DNA of 54,496 nt, taken from contig NZ_WHNQ01000039.1 in NCBI RefSeq assembly GCF_009362785.1, positions 1 through 54,496 on the forward strand, given 5' to 3'. The notes beneath the pieces were generated by a model. It was not told where the DNA came from and made no database searches. It saw nothing but the letters and a program-made list of their open reading frames with translations. Positions within the stretch are counted from its first letter, which is position 1. Each line of letters begins with the position of its first letter. The translations under genes were made by a program, and so were the position numbers. Shown piece after piece: positions 1 through 8,294 of the stretch. This DNA comes from Paraburkholderia atlantica (GTDB taxonomy: Bacteria; Pseudomonadota; Gammaproteobacteria; Burkholderiales; Burkholderiaceae).

Positions 1-449
1 CCGAATTCAACTACCGGATCGCCGACGCGAACTCGGCGCATATCTTCGTCGGCGTGCAGATCCGCAACCGCAGCGAACCGGCGCAGATCGCCGACGCATT
101 CGAAGCGCACGGCTTCGCGACCGTCGATCTGACCTTCGACGAACTGTCGAAGCAGCACATCCGCTACATGGTCGGCGGCCGCTCGCCGCTCGCGCGCGAC
201 GAAAGACTGTTCCGTTTCGAGTTTCCCGAGCGTCCGGGCGCGCTGATGAAATTCCTGTCGTCGATGGCGCCGAACTGGAACATCAGCCTGTTCCACTACC
301 GCAACCAGGGCGCGGACTACAGCTCGATTCTGGTCGGCATTCAGGTGCCCGAGAGCGACCATGCAGCGTTCGAGCGCTTCATCGAAACGCTCGGCTATCC
401 GTGCTGGGAAGAAACGAAAAACCCGGTCTACCGACTGTTTCTCGGCTAG
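1..449 (+). CDS. ilvA: Threonine ammonia-lyase (biosynthetic), C-terminal part
   Basis: This is the 3' end of a gene that begins before the window; the reading frame is open from base 3. The visible 148 residues start with EFNYRIAD, typical of the linker into the regulatory half of biosynthetic threonine deaminase. They continue through two ACT-like halves (first ending near YMVGGRS, second starting FRFEFPERPGALM) and finish at NPVYRLFLG. The enzyme converts threonine to 2-oxobutanoate, the first step of isoleucine synthesis. The ACT-like domains bind isoleucine (inhibitor) and valine (activator). The catalytic PLP domain is outside the window and cannot be checked. Confidence 0.95.
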   Translation, partial: EFNYRIADANSAHIFVGVQIRNRSEPAQIADAFEAHGFATVDLTFDELSKQHIRYMVGGRSPLARDERLFRFEFPERPGALMKFLSSMAPNWNISLFHYRNQGADYSSILVGIQVPESDHAAFERFIETLGYPCWEETKNPVYRLFLG

Positions 450-619
450 TCGAAGCTCGTTTTGCGGGTCGGGGTTTACCTGAGGGGGCGCCGCGCCGGC
501 AAAACGAGCCGGGTGTCGCCCAAATCGCCGGAATACCCCGCCAGTCTTGCGTTTGCGGCCGATTCGGCCGCGCTGCACCCGCTCCCGCCTTACACCTTCT
601 ATCGCGCAGCGCGATACGG

Positions 620-649
620 CCTATCCGCCATATCGCATTGCGGGATAGG
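620..649. promoter_or_regulatory. Imperfect inverted repeat upstream of pobA
   Basis: CCTATCCGC (620-628) faces GCGGGATAGG (640-649), an imperfect inverted repeat about 55 bases before the pobA start. It lies in the 254-base non-coding stretch 450-703, which otherwise holds only the pobA ribosome binding site. An AraC-type PobR activator is encoded just beyond pobA, so this is a plausible binding region. That link is inference only. Confidence 0.3.
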
Positions 650-703
650 TGTCACGATCGTCACACTGAGCGCAAATTTCATCACCGCATTCAGGAGACA
701 TCT

Positions 704-1894
704 ATGCGCACCCAAGTTGGCATCATCGGTGCCGGGCCTGCTGGCCTGTTTCTTTCCCATCTGCTTCATCTGCGCGGTATCGACTCGGTCGTGCTCGAAA
801 CGCGCACCCGCGATCAGATCGAATCGACAATTCGCGCCGGCGTGCTCGAGCAGGGCACGATGGACCTGCTGACACAAACCGGTGTCGGCGAACGCATGAA
901 GGCCGAAGGCGCGCTCCATCACGGCTTCGAACTCGCGTTCGAAGGCAAGCGCCGCCGCATCGATCTGACCGACCTCACCGGTCAGGCGATCACGGTTTAT
1001 GCCCAGCACGAAGTGATCAAGGATCTCGTCGCGGCGCGCGTCGCCGCGGGCGCCGAACTGCGTTTCGGCGTGTCGGACACGTCGGTGCACGGCATCGATA
1101 CCGATAAGCCGTCGATCCGCTATCGCCACGATGGCGCGGAGCACGAACTGCAATGTGATTTCGTGATCGGCTGCGATGGTTCGCAAGGCGTATCGCGTCA
1201 GGCGATTCCGCAAGCGCTGCGCAAGGATTTCGAGCGGGTCTATCCGTTTGGCTGGTTCGGCATTCTGTGCGAAGGCCCGCCGTCGTCGGACGAACTGATC
1301 TACGCGCGCCACGAGCGCGGCTTCGCGCTGATCAGCACGCGCTCGCCGAACGTGCAGCGTATGTACTTCCAGTGCGATCCGAAGGACTCGGTCGACAATT
1401 GGTCCGACGATCGCATCTGGGCCGAGTTGCATGCGCGCGCCGATTCGGACGAAGGTCACAAGATCATCGACGGCAAGATCTTCCAGAAGAATATCGTCGG
1501 TATGCGTAGCTTCGTGTCGACGACGATGCAGTACGGCCGCCTGTTCCTCGCTGGCGACGCCGCGCATATCGTGCCGCCGACCGGCGCGAAGGGCCTGAAC
1601 CTCGCGGTCGCCGACGTGAACGTGCTCAGCAAGGCGCTCGACGCGTTCTACAAGGAAAACCGCACCGATCTGCTCGACCGTTATAGCGAAACCGCGCTCA
1701 AGCGCATCTGGCGCGCCGAGCACTTCTCGTACTGGATGACCAGCATGCTGCATCGTATCGAAGGCGCATCGCCTTTCGAGCAGCAGTTGCAGGTTGCCGA
1801 GCTCGAATACGTCACAACGTCGCGCACGGCCGCGACGGTACTGGCGGAGAACTACGTCGGCGCGGCCGGCGCGCAGATGCAGGTGAATCTGTAA
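704..1894 (+). CDS. pobA: 4-hydroxybenzoate 3-monooxygenase
   Basis: This FAD- and NADPH-dependent flavoprotein hydroxylase converts 4-hydroxybenzoate to protocatechuate in the cytoplasm. The 396 residues match the usual length of about 394. Visible motifs in order are the FAD dinucleotide fold GIIGAGPAGL at the N-terminus, the DG motif VIGCDGSQGVSR near residue 155, and the second FAD motif LAGDAAHIVPPTGAKG near residue 285. The open frame extends upstream to about 401, but ATG 704 is chosen because AGGAG lies at 693-697 and the protein start MRTQVGIIGAG fits the family. An aromatic-acid transporter and a PobR-like activator lie just downstream. Confidence 0.96.
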   Translation: MRTQVGIIGAGPAGLFLSHLLHLRGIDSVVLETRTRDQIESTIRAGVLEQGTMDLLTQTGVGERMKAEGALHHGFELAFEGKRRRIDLTDLTGQAITVYAQHEVIKDLVAARVAAGAELRFGVSDTSVHGIDTDKPSIRYRHDGAEHELQCDFVIGCDGSQGVSRQAIPQALRKDFERVYPFGWFGILCEGPPSSDELIYARHERGFALISTRSPNVQRMYFQCDPKDSVDNWSDDRIWAELHARADSDEGHKIIDGKIFQKNIVGMRSFVSTTMQYGRLFLAGDAAHIVPPTGAKGLNLAVADVNVLSKALDAFYKENRTDLLDRYSETALKRIWRAEHFSYWMTSMLHRIEGASPFEQQLQVAELEYVTTSRTAATVLAENYVGAAGAQMQVNL

Positions 1895-1918
1895 ACGCCA
1901 CCGCAAGCACCGCGTGGT

Positions 1919-1953
1919 CATCGGGATCGCTAATTGATCGACAGATCCCGATG
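1919..1953. terminator. Inverted repeat between convergent pobA and pobR
   Basis: CATCGGGATC (1919-1928) and GATCCCGATG (1944-1953) form perfect 10-bp arms around a 15-nt loop. The right arm and loop cover the last codons and stop of the minus-strand AraC gene. The position suits a shared terminator for convergent genes, but there is no T-run on either side, so termination is only a guess. Confidence 0.35.
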
Positions 1954-2820
1954 CGCGGCCGCCTGAAACTCCTTGGGCGTGACTCCGGTCTGCTTGCGGA
2001 AATAGCGGCTGAAATAGGCCGCATCTTCGAAACCGAGCGCATGCGCGATCTGTTTGATGCTCGAACCCGAGTACACCAGGTCGCGCTGCGCCTCGCGTAT
2101 CAACTGGTCGTTGACGAGCGACAACGGCGAATGGCCAAGCTCCTCACGACAGATGCGGCCCAGTTGCGCCGCGGTCACCCCCAATTTTTCCGCGTAAAAA
2201 TCGATTGGCAGATGCTCGCGCACGTGCGCGGCGATCAGTTCGCGTAGCCGTTTGATCTGCGCGGCGCGCCGGTCATTGACGGTCGCACCCGTGCTCGACA
2301 CGGCATCGGTCAGACGGGCGACCTGCACAAAAAGTGCAATCATCAGCGACATGCCCGCGGCGATATGGCCGCGCGCGCTGCCGCGAAACTCCTGCTCAAG
2401 CAAACCGAACAACGGCATCAACGTGCGCTCGCCGATAGCGGACCGCACGGGAATCAGCGCGGGCCGTTGCAGCACTGGCACGAGGCCCGGCGACACCGCT
2501 TTCGAAATCGACTCCAACGCGCGCTGCGCGGCGGTGATCACGAGCCCGTCGATTTCCGGCGAAAACACGAAACCATGCACCGTTTGCGCCGGAAGCAGGA
2601 TCAGGCATGGCGCTTCGATCGCGAGTTTTTCGCTTTCGATCAGCACGTGGCCCGAACCGCTGCGGATATAGAGAATCTGCAGCAACGCATCGTGCCGGTG
2701 CGCGGCGATATGCCAGGCGTTCGGACGACTGCGCTCGACGATCCATTCGAAATTGAAGGCGTCGTACCACGGCGGCCGCGCGGACTCTCCGTACAGATCG
2801 TAGTTAGGGATATTCCTCAT
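1930..2820 (-). CDS. pobR: AraC-family activator of 4-hydroxybenzoate catabolism (PobR-like)
   Basis: A 296-residue AraC/XylS-type regulator. An N-terminal cupin-like sensing half (around HIAAHRHDALLQILYI) is followed by a C-terminal double helix-turn-helix from about residue 195, with the family signature ending IAHALGFEDAAYFSRYFRKQ near residue 270. PobR proteins of the AraC type activate pobA when 4-hydroxybenzoate is present. The assignment rests on adjacency to pobA plus family shape. The arrangement is tail to tail (convergent) rather than divergent, so pobR does not share a promoter region with pobA. Confidence 0.8.
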   Translation of the reverse strand: MRNIPNYDLYGESARPPWYDAFNFEWIVERSRPNAWHIAAHRHDALLQILYIRSGSGHVLIESEKLAIEAPCLILLPAQTVHGFVFSPEIDGLVITAAQRALESISKAVSPGLVPVLQRPALIPVRSAIGERTLMPLFGLLEQEFRGSARGHIAAGMSLMIALFVQVARLTDAVSSTGATVNDRRAAQIKRLRELIAAHVREHLPIDFYAEKLGVTAAQLGRICREELGHSPLSLVNDQLIREAQRDLVYSGSSIKQIAHALGFEDAAYFSRYFRKQTGVTPKEFQAAAHRDLSIN

Positions 2821-3033
2821 GCGGTTTTGTCTCCTATGTTCGAATTGTCCTGCGATGCGCCGCCTTTGTCCAATTTCGTCCCGAAGCGCGTGGCTATACT
2901 TTTTTCCATCGAAGACGCAGCCGAATGATCCAGTTTGGGGAAGTCAATGCGCGTTCGCGGCGACCGTGAACCTGGAGATCTGGAGGGCTAAGCAAATGGA
3001 TCAGCGGGAAGACTGGCGCGACGCACACGTTAA

Positions 3034-3600
3034 CGCGCGACACTGGATCGCGATGAGCAGAGGTGCCGTGACGTCGCGCAAGCGTTGAACCCGAGCGGCG
3101 TCGAAGCGCTGACGCTGGCCTGCGATATCGGCGGCATCGAAAGCGTGCGCGGCGCGGTATCGAATGTCGAAGCGCGCCTTGGCATCGCCGATGTGCTCGT
3201 GAACGACGCGGGTCTGCTGCGGCGTGGCGGCATCGAAGAGATCGGACTCGATGCATGGAACGCGATGCTGCGCGTGAATCTGACCGGCTACATGCTGTGC
3301 TCGCAGCAATTCGGTCAACGCATGTTGAAGCGCGGCACTGGCGCGCTCGTGCATGTCGCGTCGGTGCGCCGTCAACCTCGGCTCGATTGGGGGCTTGCCG
3401 GCACTCCGCCGCGCAACGCATACGGCGCGGCCAAGACCGGGATCGTCGCGATGACGGGTTCGCTCGCCTGTGAATGCGCGCGCGACCGCATTCGTCCAAG
3501 CGCTGGAACGTCCCGAAGAAATCGCCAACGCGACCGGCTTTCTCGTTCGGACGCAGCCAGCTATATCACGGGCACGGTGCTGAGCGTCGAGGGCCCAGGC
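3034..3600 (+). pseudogene. Decayed short-chain dehydrogenase/reductase (SDR)
   Basis: A recognisable SDR core survives: DRDEQRCRDVAQAL, then LVNDAGLLRRGG (normally NNAG), a central LRVNLTGYML stretch, and the catalytic NAYGAAKTG (YxxxK) near 3418. The N-terminal Rossmann TGxxxGIG segment is missing, and an in-frame stop (3031-3033) precedes the surviving part. After the segment ending CARDRIR the frame changes. AFVQALERPEEIANATGF is readable one frame over, and the final SDAASYITGTVLSVEG returns to the first frame after about one lost base near 3545. About 40 residues expected between these blocks are absent. I therefore call it a pseudogene. Its original substrate is unknown; its position between pobR and an aromatic transporter hints at aromatic or side-chain metabolism. 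Confidence 0.8.
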
Positions 3601-3668
3601 GACCAGGCAATTCGAACAACAAGAAAAACACCTCTTCATCTCAAGGAGACATAGCAATGACCAGGCAA
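3601..3668 (+). repeat. 10-bp direct repeat flanking a possible deletion scar
   Basis: GACCAGGCAA occurs at 3601-3610, directly after the SDR remnant, and again at 3659-3668, inside the start of a 9-codon ORF. The pair lies between a decayed gene and an intact transporter gene. That placement suits a short-homology rearrangement, but chance cannot be excluded. Confidence 0.45.
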
Positions 3669-3686
3669 AAAGGAGCACGCACATGA
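3657..3686 (+). CDS. 9-codon leader or remnant ORF before the transporter gene
   Basis: ATG at 3657 is preceded by a strong AAGGAGA (3643-3649). It encodes MTRQKGART and stops at TGA 3684-3686, overlapping the transporter ATG at 3683 in an ATGA junction. The short frame also contains the transporter's own AAGGAG. It could be a coupling leader peptide, or the fused first codons of a gene deleted from this spot. No conservation data are available here. Confidence 0.35.
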   Translation: MTRQKGART

Positions 3687-5065
3687 GCCGCTCCGAACGC
3701 AGTGTAGATGTGCAGGCCTTTATCGATGGACAGCGTTTCTCGCCGTTTCAATGGACGATTCTGGTGCTGTGCTTTCTGGTCGTCGCGGCCGATGGTTTCG
3801 ATACCGCCGCGGTCGGCTTTATCGCGCCGTCGCTCGTGCAGCAGTGGGGCATCGCGCGCAGTGCGCTCGGCCCGGTGATGAGCGCGGCGCTGGTGGGACT
3901 CGGCATCGGCGCACTCGCGGCCGGCCCGTTCGCGGACCGGATCGGACGCAAGACGGTGCTGGTGCTGTCGGTGTTCTTCTTCGGCGTGTGGAGTTTCGCG
4001 GCGGCCCGCGCGACGTCGATCGAATCGTTGACCGTGCTGCGCTTTTTCACCGGCCTCGGTCTCGGCGCGGCGATGCCCAACGCGGTCACGCTGATGTCCG
4101 AGTACGCACCCGCGCGGATTCGCGCGGTCGCGGTCAATGCGATGTTCTGCGGTTTTTCAGGCGGGCTTGCGCTCGGTGGCTTCGCGTCCGCATGGCTGAT
4201 TCCGCATTTCGGCTGGCCGAGCGTGCTGGTCGCGGGCGGCGTCGGCCCGATCGTGCTGAGCGTGCTGCTGATCCTGATGCTGCCCGAATCGGCGCAATTC
4301 CTCGCGGTGCGCAAGCGGGCAGATCAACGGATCGCGCGAATCCTGCAACGCATCGCGCCCCACGAGCGCTTCGACGGATGCCGCTTTTTCGCGGTCGACG
4401 TGCGCCGCAATGGCGGCGACGCGCGCTCGCAGTGGGCGCTCGCGATCATCCTGTCGAAGCGCTACCGCTTCGGCACGCTGATGCTGTGGCTCGCCTACTT
4501 CATGGGGCTGCTGATTTATTACCTGCTGACCAACTGGCTGCCGACGCTGTTCAAGGACACCGGCTTCTCCGGTGAAAAGGCCGCGTTGATGACGTCGCTG
4601 TTTCCGCTCGGCGGCATCCTCGGCAATCTCTGCGTCGGCTGGGTGATGGATCGCTTCGCCGGCCATCGCGTGATCGCGTTCACCTATGTCCTCGTTGGCG
4701 CGCTCGTGTTGCTGGTCGGGCGGGGCGTCGGTCATCAGGTCTGGCTCGGCACGCTGATCTTCCTGACCGGCACGGTCGCGACCAGCGCGGTCACGTCGAT
4801 GTCGGCGCTCGCGGCGAGCTTCTACCCGACCCGGGCGCGCGCGACGGGCGTGGCATGGATGCTGGGAATCGGCCGGGTCGGCGGCGTGGCGGGGGCGCTC
4901 GTCGGCGCGGCGTTGATGGGGCTCGGCTGGCAGTTCGGCGCGGTGTTCAGCCTGCTCGCGGTGCCGGCCGTGATCGCGGCGGGTGGGGTGGTGCTGATGA
5001 TGCGGTGCGAGCCGCTCGACCACGCATCGGTCGATGACAACGTCGGCGCCATCGCGATCGAGTGA
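3683..5065 (+). CDS. MFS transporter, aromatic acid:H+ symporter (AAHS) family
   Basis: A 460-residue, 12-helix major facilitator protein of the inner membrane. The AAHS signature DGFDTAAVGF lies in the first helix (about residue 36). The MFS loop motif DRIGRKTVL sits between helices 2 and 3 and a second copy-like motif (DRFAGHRV) lies in the second half. PcaK/BenK-type members import 4-hydroxybenzoate, protocatechuate or benzoate with protons. The neighbouring pobA makes 4-hydroxybenzoate a likely substrate, but that is context only. ATG 3683 is preceded by AAGGAG. The start overlaps the stop of a 9-codon ORF. Confidence 0.85.
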   Translation: MSRSERSVDVQAFIDGQRFSPFQWTILVLCFLVVAADGFDTAAVGFIAPSLVQQWGIARSALGPVMSAALVGLGIGALAAGPFADRIGRKTVLVLSVFFFGVWSFAAARATSIESLTVLRFFTGLGLGAAMPNAVTLMSEYAPARIRAVAVNAMFCGFSGGLALGGFASAWLIPHFGWPSVLVAGGVGPIVLSVLLILMLPESAQFLAVRKRADQRIARILQRIAPHERFDGCRFFAVDVRRNGGDARSQWALAIILSKRYRFGTLMLWLAYFMGLLIYYLLTNWLPTLFKDTGFSGEKAALMTSLFPLGGILGNLCVGWVMDRFAGHRVIAFTYVLVGALVLLVGRGVGHQVWLGTLIFLTGTVATSAVTSMSALAASFYPTRARATGVAWMLGIGRVGGVAGALVGAALMGLGWQFGAVFSLLAVPAVIAAGGVVLMMRCEPLDHASVDDNVGAIAIE

Positions 5066-5109
5066 AGTGTGGCCTCGGGCGTGCCGCAACGCTCGAACAA
5101 CGCGCGACC

Positions 5110-5358
5110 TCAGGTCGCGCGCAGCAACGCCATTTCGTTGTGCAGCAGCGCGAGCAATTCGTCGTCGGTCGGCCGCGTGCCCCAGTGGCGCGCGCCGGCC
5201 ACCGACGCGATCGCTATCCACGAATGCGGTGGGAACCATTCGCGCACCAGCGTGCCGTCCTGGCGCAGGCACAGCTGGCCGGTCAGCTCGCTGTATTCGG
5301 CGCAGATGTGCGCACCGTCGACCTGTGCGCTTACTCGTCTCGGATCATTGCGTAGCAC
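5110..5358 (-). CDS. Hypothetical 82-residue protein
   Basis: I do not recognise this family. I chose the GTG start at 5358 because AGGAG (complement of 5366-5370) lies 7 nt upstream; the open frame extends 15 codons further to 5403. The product is soluble-looking, with a beta-rich middle (GQLCLRQDGTLVREWFPPHS) and an acidic-helical C-terminus (TDDELLALLHNEMALL). It is convergent with the AAHS transporter and read in the same direction as the two small exported-protein genes upstream of it. Confidence 0.55.
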   Translation of the reverse strand: MLRNDPRRVSAQVDGAHICAEYSELTGQLCLRQDGTLVREWFPPHSWIAIASVAGARHWGTRPTDDELLALLHNEMALLRAT

Positions 5359-5433
5359 GTCGTCGCTCCTGTCGAAGGGGTGGCGCGAATGCAAGCGCGG
5401 CATGGTGGCGCGATGGACGCCACCGGCCTTCTA

Positions 5434-5802
5434 TCAATGGTCATGCCCGTGACCGTGCCAGCCGTTGTCGTGCCAGTCGCGATGCGGGCCGCGTGCATCG
5501 CGCCATTCGTCGTGACGACGTTCCCACTCGCGACGCTCCCAATAGCGACGACCATCGTAGTAGCGATCGCCGTACCAGCCCGGCGCGATCACGACCGCCG
5601 GCGGCGGAGGCGCATACACGGGCGCGGGCTGCACATACACCGGCGGGGGCGGCGGAGCCTCGACGATGGCGGGCGCGACGGCGATGCCCGGCACACCGAT
5701 ATTCACGCCGACATCGACGTGCGCGAAAGCGGCCGTTGATGCGCCGATCGCGAGACCCGCGACGACGCTCAACGATACCCAGCGGTTGCGTGAAAGACTC
5801 AT
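5434..5802 (-). CDS. Exported Pro/Val-rich (PXPV-type) protein with His/Arg-rich tail
   Basis: A 122-residue secreted protein. The start at 5802 (MSLSRNRW) gives a clean signal peptide with a hydrophobic core ending ASTAAFA before HVDVGVNIG. The middle has proline-rich repeats (APPPPPVYVQPAPVYAPPPP), followed by an aromatic WYGDRYYDGRRYW segment and a tail rich in Arg, Trp and His ending GWHGHGHDH. This organisation is common among small periplasmic or envelope proteins of Burkholderiaceae of unknown role. The His-rich end could bind metal. A second small exported gene starts 195 nt upstream on the same strand. Confidence 0.75.
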   Translation of the reverse strand: MSLSRNRWVSLSVVAGLAIGASTAAFAHVDVGVNIGVPGIAVAPAIVEAPPPPPVYVQPAPVYAPPPPAVVIAPGWYGDRYYDGRRYWERREWERRHDEWRDARGPHRDWHDNGWHGHGHDH

Positions 5803-5877
5803 GATTGTTCTCTGTTGTGTGGATGTCTGTGATGGAGTGGCGAGCCGGACGCGCACCTACTGCGCGTGATGGCCCGA

Positions 5878-5997
5878 TCAATAGCGTCCGTAGTAGTGGT
5901 CGTGATGCGGATGATCGCCGCCAGGGACGACGATGCAGCCGCTCAACGCGCCGCCGAGCGTGGCGGCAAGAATGACCAATGCGAGGATTTTTTTCAT
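5878..5997 (-). CDS. Small lipoprotein, 39 residues
   Basis: The start codon is at 5995-5997 and the stop at 5878-5880. The protein opens MKKILALVILAATLGGALSG and its Cys20 completes the lipobox LSGC, so it should be cleaved and lipidated. Only about 20 mature residues follow, rich in His, Gly and Tyr (GGDHPHHDHYYGRY). The tail resembles the His-rich end of the neighbouring exported protein. A purine-rich GAGAG stretch lies upstream of the ATG. The function is unknown. Confidence 0.7.
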   Translation of the reverse strand: MKKILALVILAATLGGALSGCIVVPGGDHPHHDHYYGRY

Positions 5998-6518
5998 GAC
6001 GTTGCTCTCTGAAATCTGTGATGCGCGTGCCTGTCGTGTGAAGCGTTTCATCTGAACCGCTTCCGTTTGAACCGAACTCTACTGAGCGGCGCGATTACCG
6101 ATGTGTTTGTGTGTAACAGGACGTGTCGACTGGAGGTCGCATCGATATGGTCATGCGAGTGCGATGAACGAGGAGGGGCCGTGCCGGGGGTTAGCTGTCG
6201 AAATGCCGGGCAATGCTCAGGCGTGCGGGCAAACCCTTGAAGGGGTTATGAAAAAAACTGCATTCGATGGCAGACGATGCATCGATGTGGAGCGAAGATT
6301 CGGCGCATCGATTGCTGAAAAAAGAAGCGAATCGAATTTCGCCTGATCCATGCCGCGCAGATACATTCGGTTGCAGACTGGGTTATCGGGCTCGCCGTGC
6401 GCTCGTGCGAGCACGATGAAAAGACGCCACACCTGTAGCGTCATCAGGCTGTCTCGAGTTGCGGTGGAGTGGGTAGAAACGCATCGCGCGCGGCGCGCGT
6501 GCGCAACTTACTGCGCGG
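5998..6518. other. 521-base intergenic stretch
   Basis: No convincing gene is present. Open frames of 75-81 codons exist on both strands (6101-6346 plus, 6217-6444 minus), but they have no ribosome binding site, no recognisable domain and atypical composition. The first 70 bases must contain the promoter of the small lipoprotein gene and show short repeats of the form GTTT-N-GAACCG (6045-6080). Confidence 0.5.
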
Positions 6519-7409
6519 CTACTGCGCGGCCGCGGGCTCCTGGGCGGTCGCCTCGCGATAGCCGAGCCGCGTCGAAATCGCGAGGCCGGCTTCTTTGAGC
6601 AGCGCGACGTAATGCTGCTTCGTATCGGCGCCGCAGCGCATCGTCGGAAACGAAATCGACAGACCGGCGATCACGCGGCCGAAGCGGTCGAATACCGGCA
6701 CCGCGATACATTGCAGGCCTTCTTCCTGCTCCTCGTTGTCCTCGCCGTAGCCCTGCTCACGTACGTGCGGCAGGATGCTCAACACCGCTTCCGCGCAGGT
6801 CAAGGTTTTTTGCGTCGACTTGCGGAATTCGATGTGCGAGAGCACCTCCCGCGCGTCGGCCGGGTCCATCCATGCGAGCAGCACCTTGCCGATCGCCGTG
6901 CTATGCAGCGGATTGCGCCGGCCGATCCGCGACTGCATGCGCAGCCCGTAGTCGGCATCGATCTTGTGGATGTAGATGATCGCGTCGTCGTCGAATGCGC
7001 CGAGGTGCACCGCTTCGCGCGTCATCTGGCCGATGCGGCGCATGTCGACGTCGGCCTCGCGCACCAGATCGACACTCTCGAGCGCTTTCGCGCCGAGCTC
7101 GAATAGACGGATCGTCAGCCGATAGCGCTCGGTTTCGACTTCCTGGGTCACGTAGCCGAGCGCCTTCAGCGTTTGAATCACTCGATGCACGGTGGTCTTG
7201 GACATGCCGAGCCGTTGCGATAGCTCGCTGATGCCGATCTGCCCGGTCTCGCCGATCGCGCCGAGGATCGCGAACACGCGCCCGATCGACGACGCGGATT
7301 CGCCTCGCTCACCGCTGTCCGCGTCGAGCGACGCTGCGTCGGCGGGTTCCTTGCGGGCTTTGCCGCGCGTATTCCTCGCCGTGTTCCTGTCTGTTCCGGT
7401 TGCCGCCAT
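6519..7409 (-). CDS. kdgR: IclR-family regulator of ketodeoxyuronate catabolism (KdgR-like)
   Basis: A 296-residue IclR-type regulator. A winged helix-turn-helix lies at about residues 45-100 (SSIGRVFAILGAI, then ISELSQRLGMSKTTVHRVIQ). The C-terminal effector domain carries the usual HSTAIGKVLLA and ends in the LSISFP region. I chose ATG 7409 because AGGGA lies 8 nt upstream; the frame opens earlier at a TTG (7433) and another ATG (7418). It is the last gene of kduI-kduD-kdgR, with a gap of about 108 nt after kduD. KdgR proteins repress pectin and ketodeoxygluconate genes. The name follows from context rather than sequence alone. Confidence 0.8.
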   Translation of the reverse strand: MAATGTDRNTARNTRGKARKEPADAASLDADSGERGESASSIGRVFAILGAIGETGQIGISELSQRLGMSKTTVHRVIQTLKALGYVTQEVETERYRLTIRLFELGAKALESVDLVREADVDMRRIGQMTREAVHLGAFDDDAIIYIHKIDADYGLRMQSRIGRRNPLHSTAIGKVLLAWMDPADAREVLSHIEFRKSTQKTLTCAEAVLSILPHVREQGYGEDNEEQEEGLQCIAVPVFDRFGRVIAGLSISFPTMRCGADTKQHYVALLKEAGLAISTRLGYREATAQEPAAAQ

Positions 7410-7517
7410 GTCCGTCATCCCTGTCTGTGCCAAGCCGCCGCTGCCGCATCGAGCCGATGCTTACCCGGCGCGAGAGCATAGCGCGTCGCGCGCGCTCATG
7501 GCGAACTCGTGCTGTCG

Positions 7518-8288
7518 CTAGCGCGCGAGCCAGCCGCCATCCACCGCCAGTGTATGCCCATGCACGTAGTCCGACGCCGACGAGGCGAGGAAAACCACCG
7601 GCCCCGCGAGATCGTCGGGCACGCCCCAGCGGCCGGCCGGAATGCGCCCGAGAATTTCTTCGTTGCGCTGTGCGTCGTCACGCAACGCGGCGGTGTTCGC
7701 GGTCGCCATATAGCCGGGCGCGATCGCGTTCACGTTGATGCGCCGCGCGGCCCATTCGTTGGCGAGCAGTCGCGTGAGACCGAGCACGCCGCTTTTCGAC
7801 GCGGTGTACGACGCGACGCGAATACCGCCCTGGAACGACAGCATCGACGCGACGTTGATGATCTTGCCGCCGCCTTGCTGCCGCACGAACTGACGCGCGG
7901 CGGACTGCGACAGGAAGAACAGGCTCTTCAGGTTCACGTCCATGACCGCGTCCCAGTCGTCTGCGCCGAACTCGAGCGCATCTTCGCGGCGGATGATGCC
8001 CGCGTTGTTGACGAGCACGTCGATGCGGCCGAACGCTTCCACCGCGGCTCGCACGATGTCGTCGACCGATGAGGTCGACGCGAGATCGGCGCGCACGTCG
8101 GCGAAGCGGCGTCCGAGCGCCTCGACGCGCGCGGCGGTCGTGCCCGCGTTAGCGCGACTGACGCCGACGATGTCGCAGCCGGCCGCGGCGAGCGCGACGG
8201 CCATGCCGGCGCCGAGGCCGGTGTTGCTGCCGGTCACGATAGCGACCTTGCCGGTCAGATCGAAAGTGTTCATTGTGGTCGGGCTCAT
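7518..8288 (-). CDS. kduD: 2-deoxy-D-gluconate 3-dehydrogenase / 2-dehydro-3-deoxy-D-gluconate 5-dehydrogenase
   Basis: A 256-residue classical SDR. The cofactor motif TGSNTGLGAGMA is near residue 19, NNAG near residue 92, and the catalytic serine lies in NVASMLSFQGG. YTASKSG supplies YxxxK, and the NVNAIAPGYMATANT tail is typical of KduD. The family interconverts 2,5-diketo-3-deoxygluconate and 2-keto-3-deoxygluconate with NAD(H), downstream of KduI. It follows kduI by 6 nt, so they are co-transcribed. An in-frame ATG at 8273 is an alternative start. Confidence 0.9.
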   Translation of the reverse strand: MSPTTMNTFDLTGKVAIVTGSNTGLGAGMAVALAAAGCDIVGVSRANAGTTAARVEALGRRFADVRADLASTSSVDDIVRAAVEAFGRIDVLVNNAGIIRREDALEFGADDWDAVMDVNLKSLFFLSQSAARQFVRQQGGGKIINVASMLSFQGGIRVASYTASKSGVLGLTRLLANEWAARRINVNAIAPGYMATANTAALRDDAQRNEEILGRIPAGRWGVPDDLAGPVVFLASSASDYVHGHTLAVDGGWLAR

Positions 8289-8294
8289 GTTCGC

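Noticed and set aside
401..703. In-frame upstream extension of pobA
   Set aside because: The family starts at MRTQVGIIGAG, and a good AGGAG sits just before ATG 704. The upstream part overlaps the ilvA end and the promoter region.
6101..6444. Overlapping ORFs of 81 and 75 codons in the 5998-6518 gap
   Set aside because: No ribosome binding site, no domain and opposite-strand overlap; treated as non-coding.
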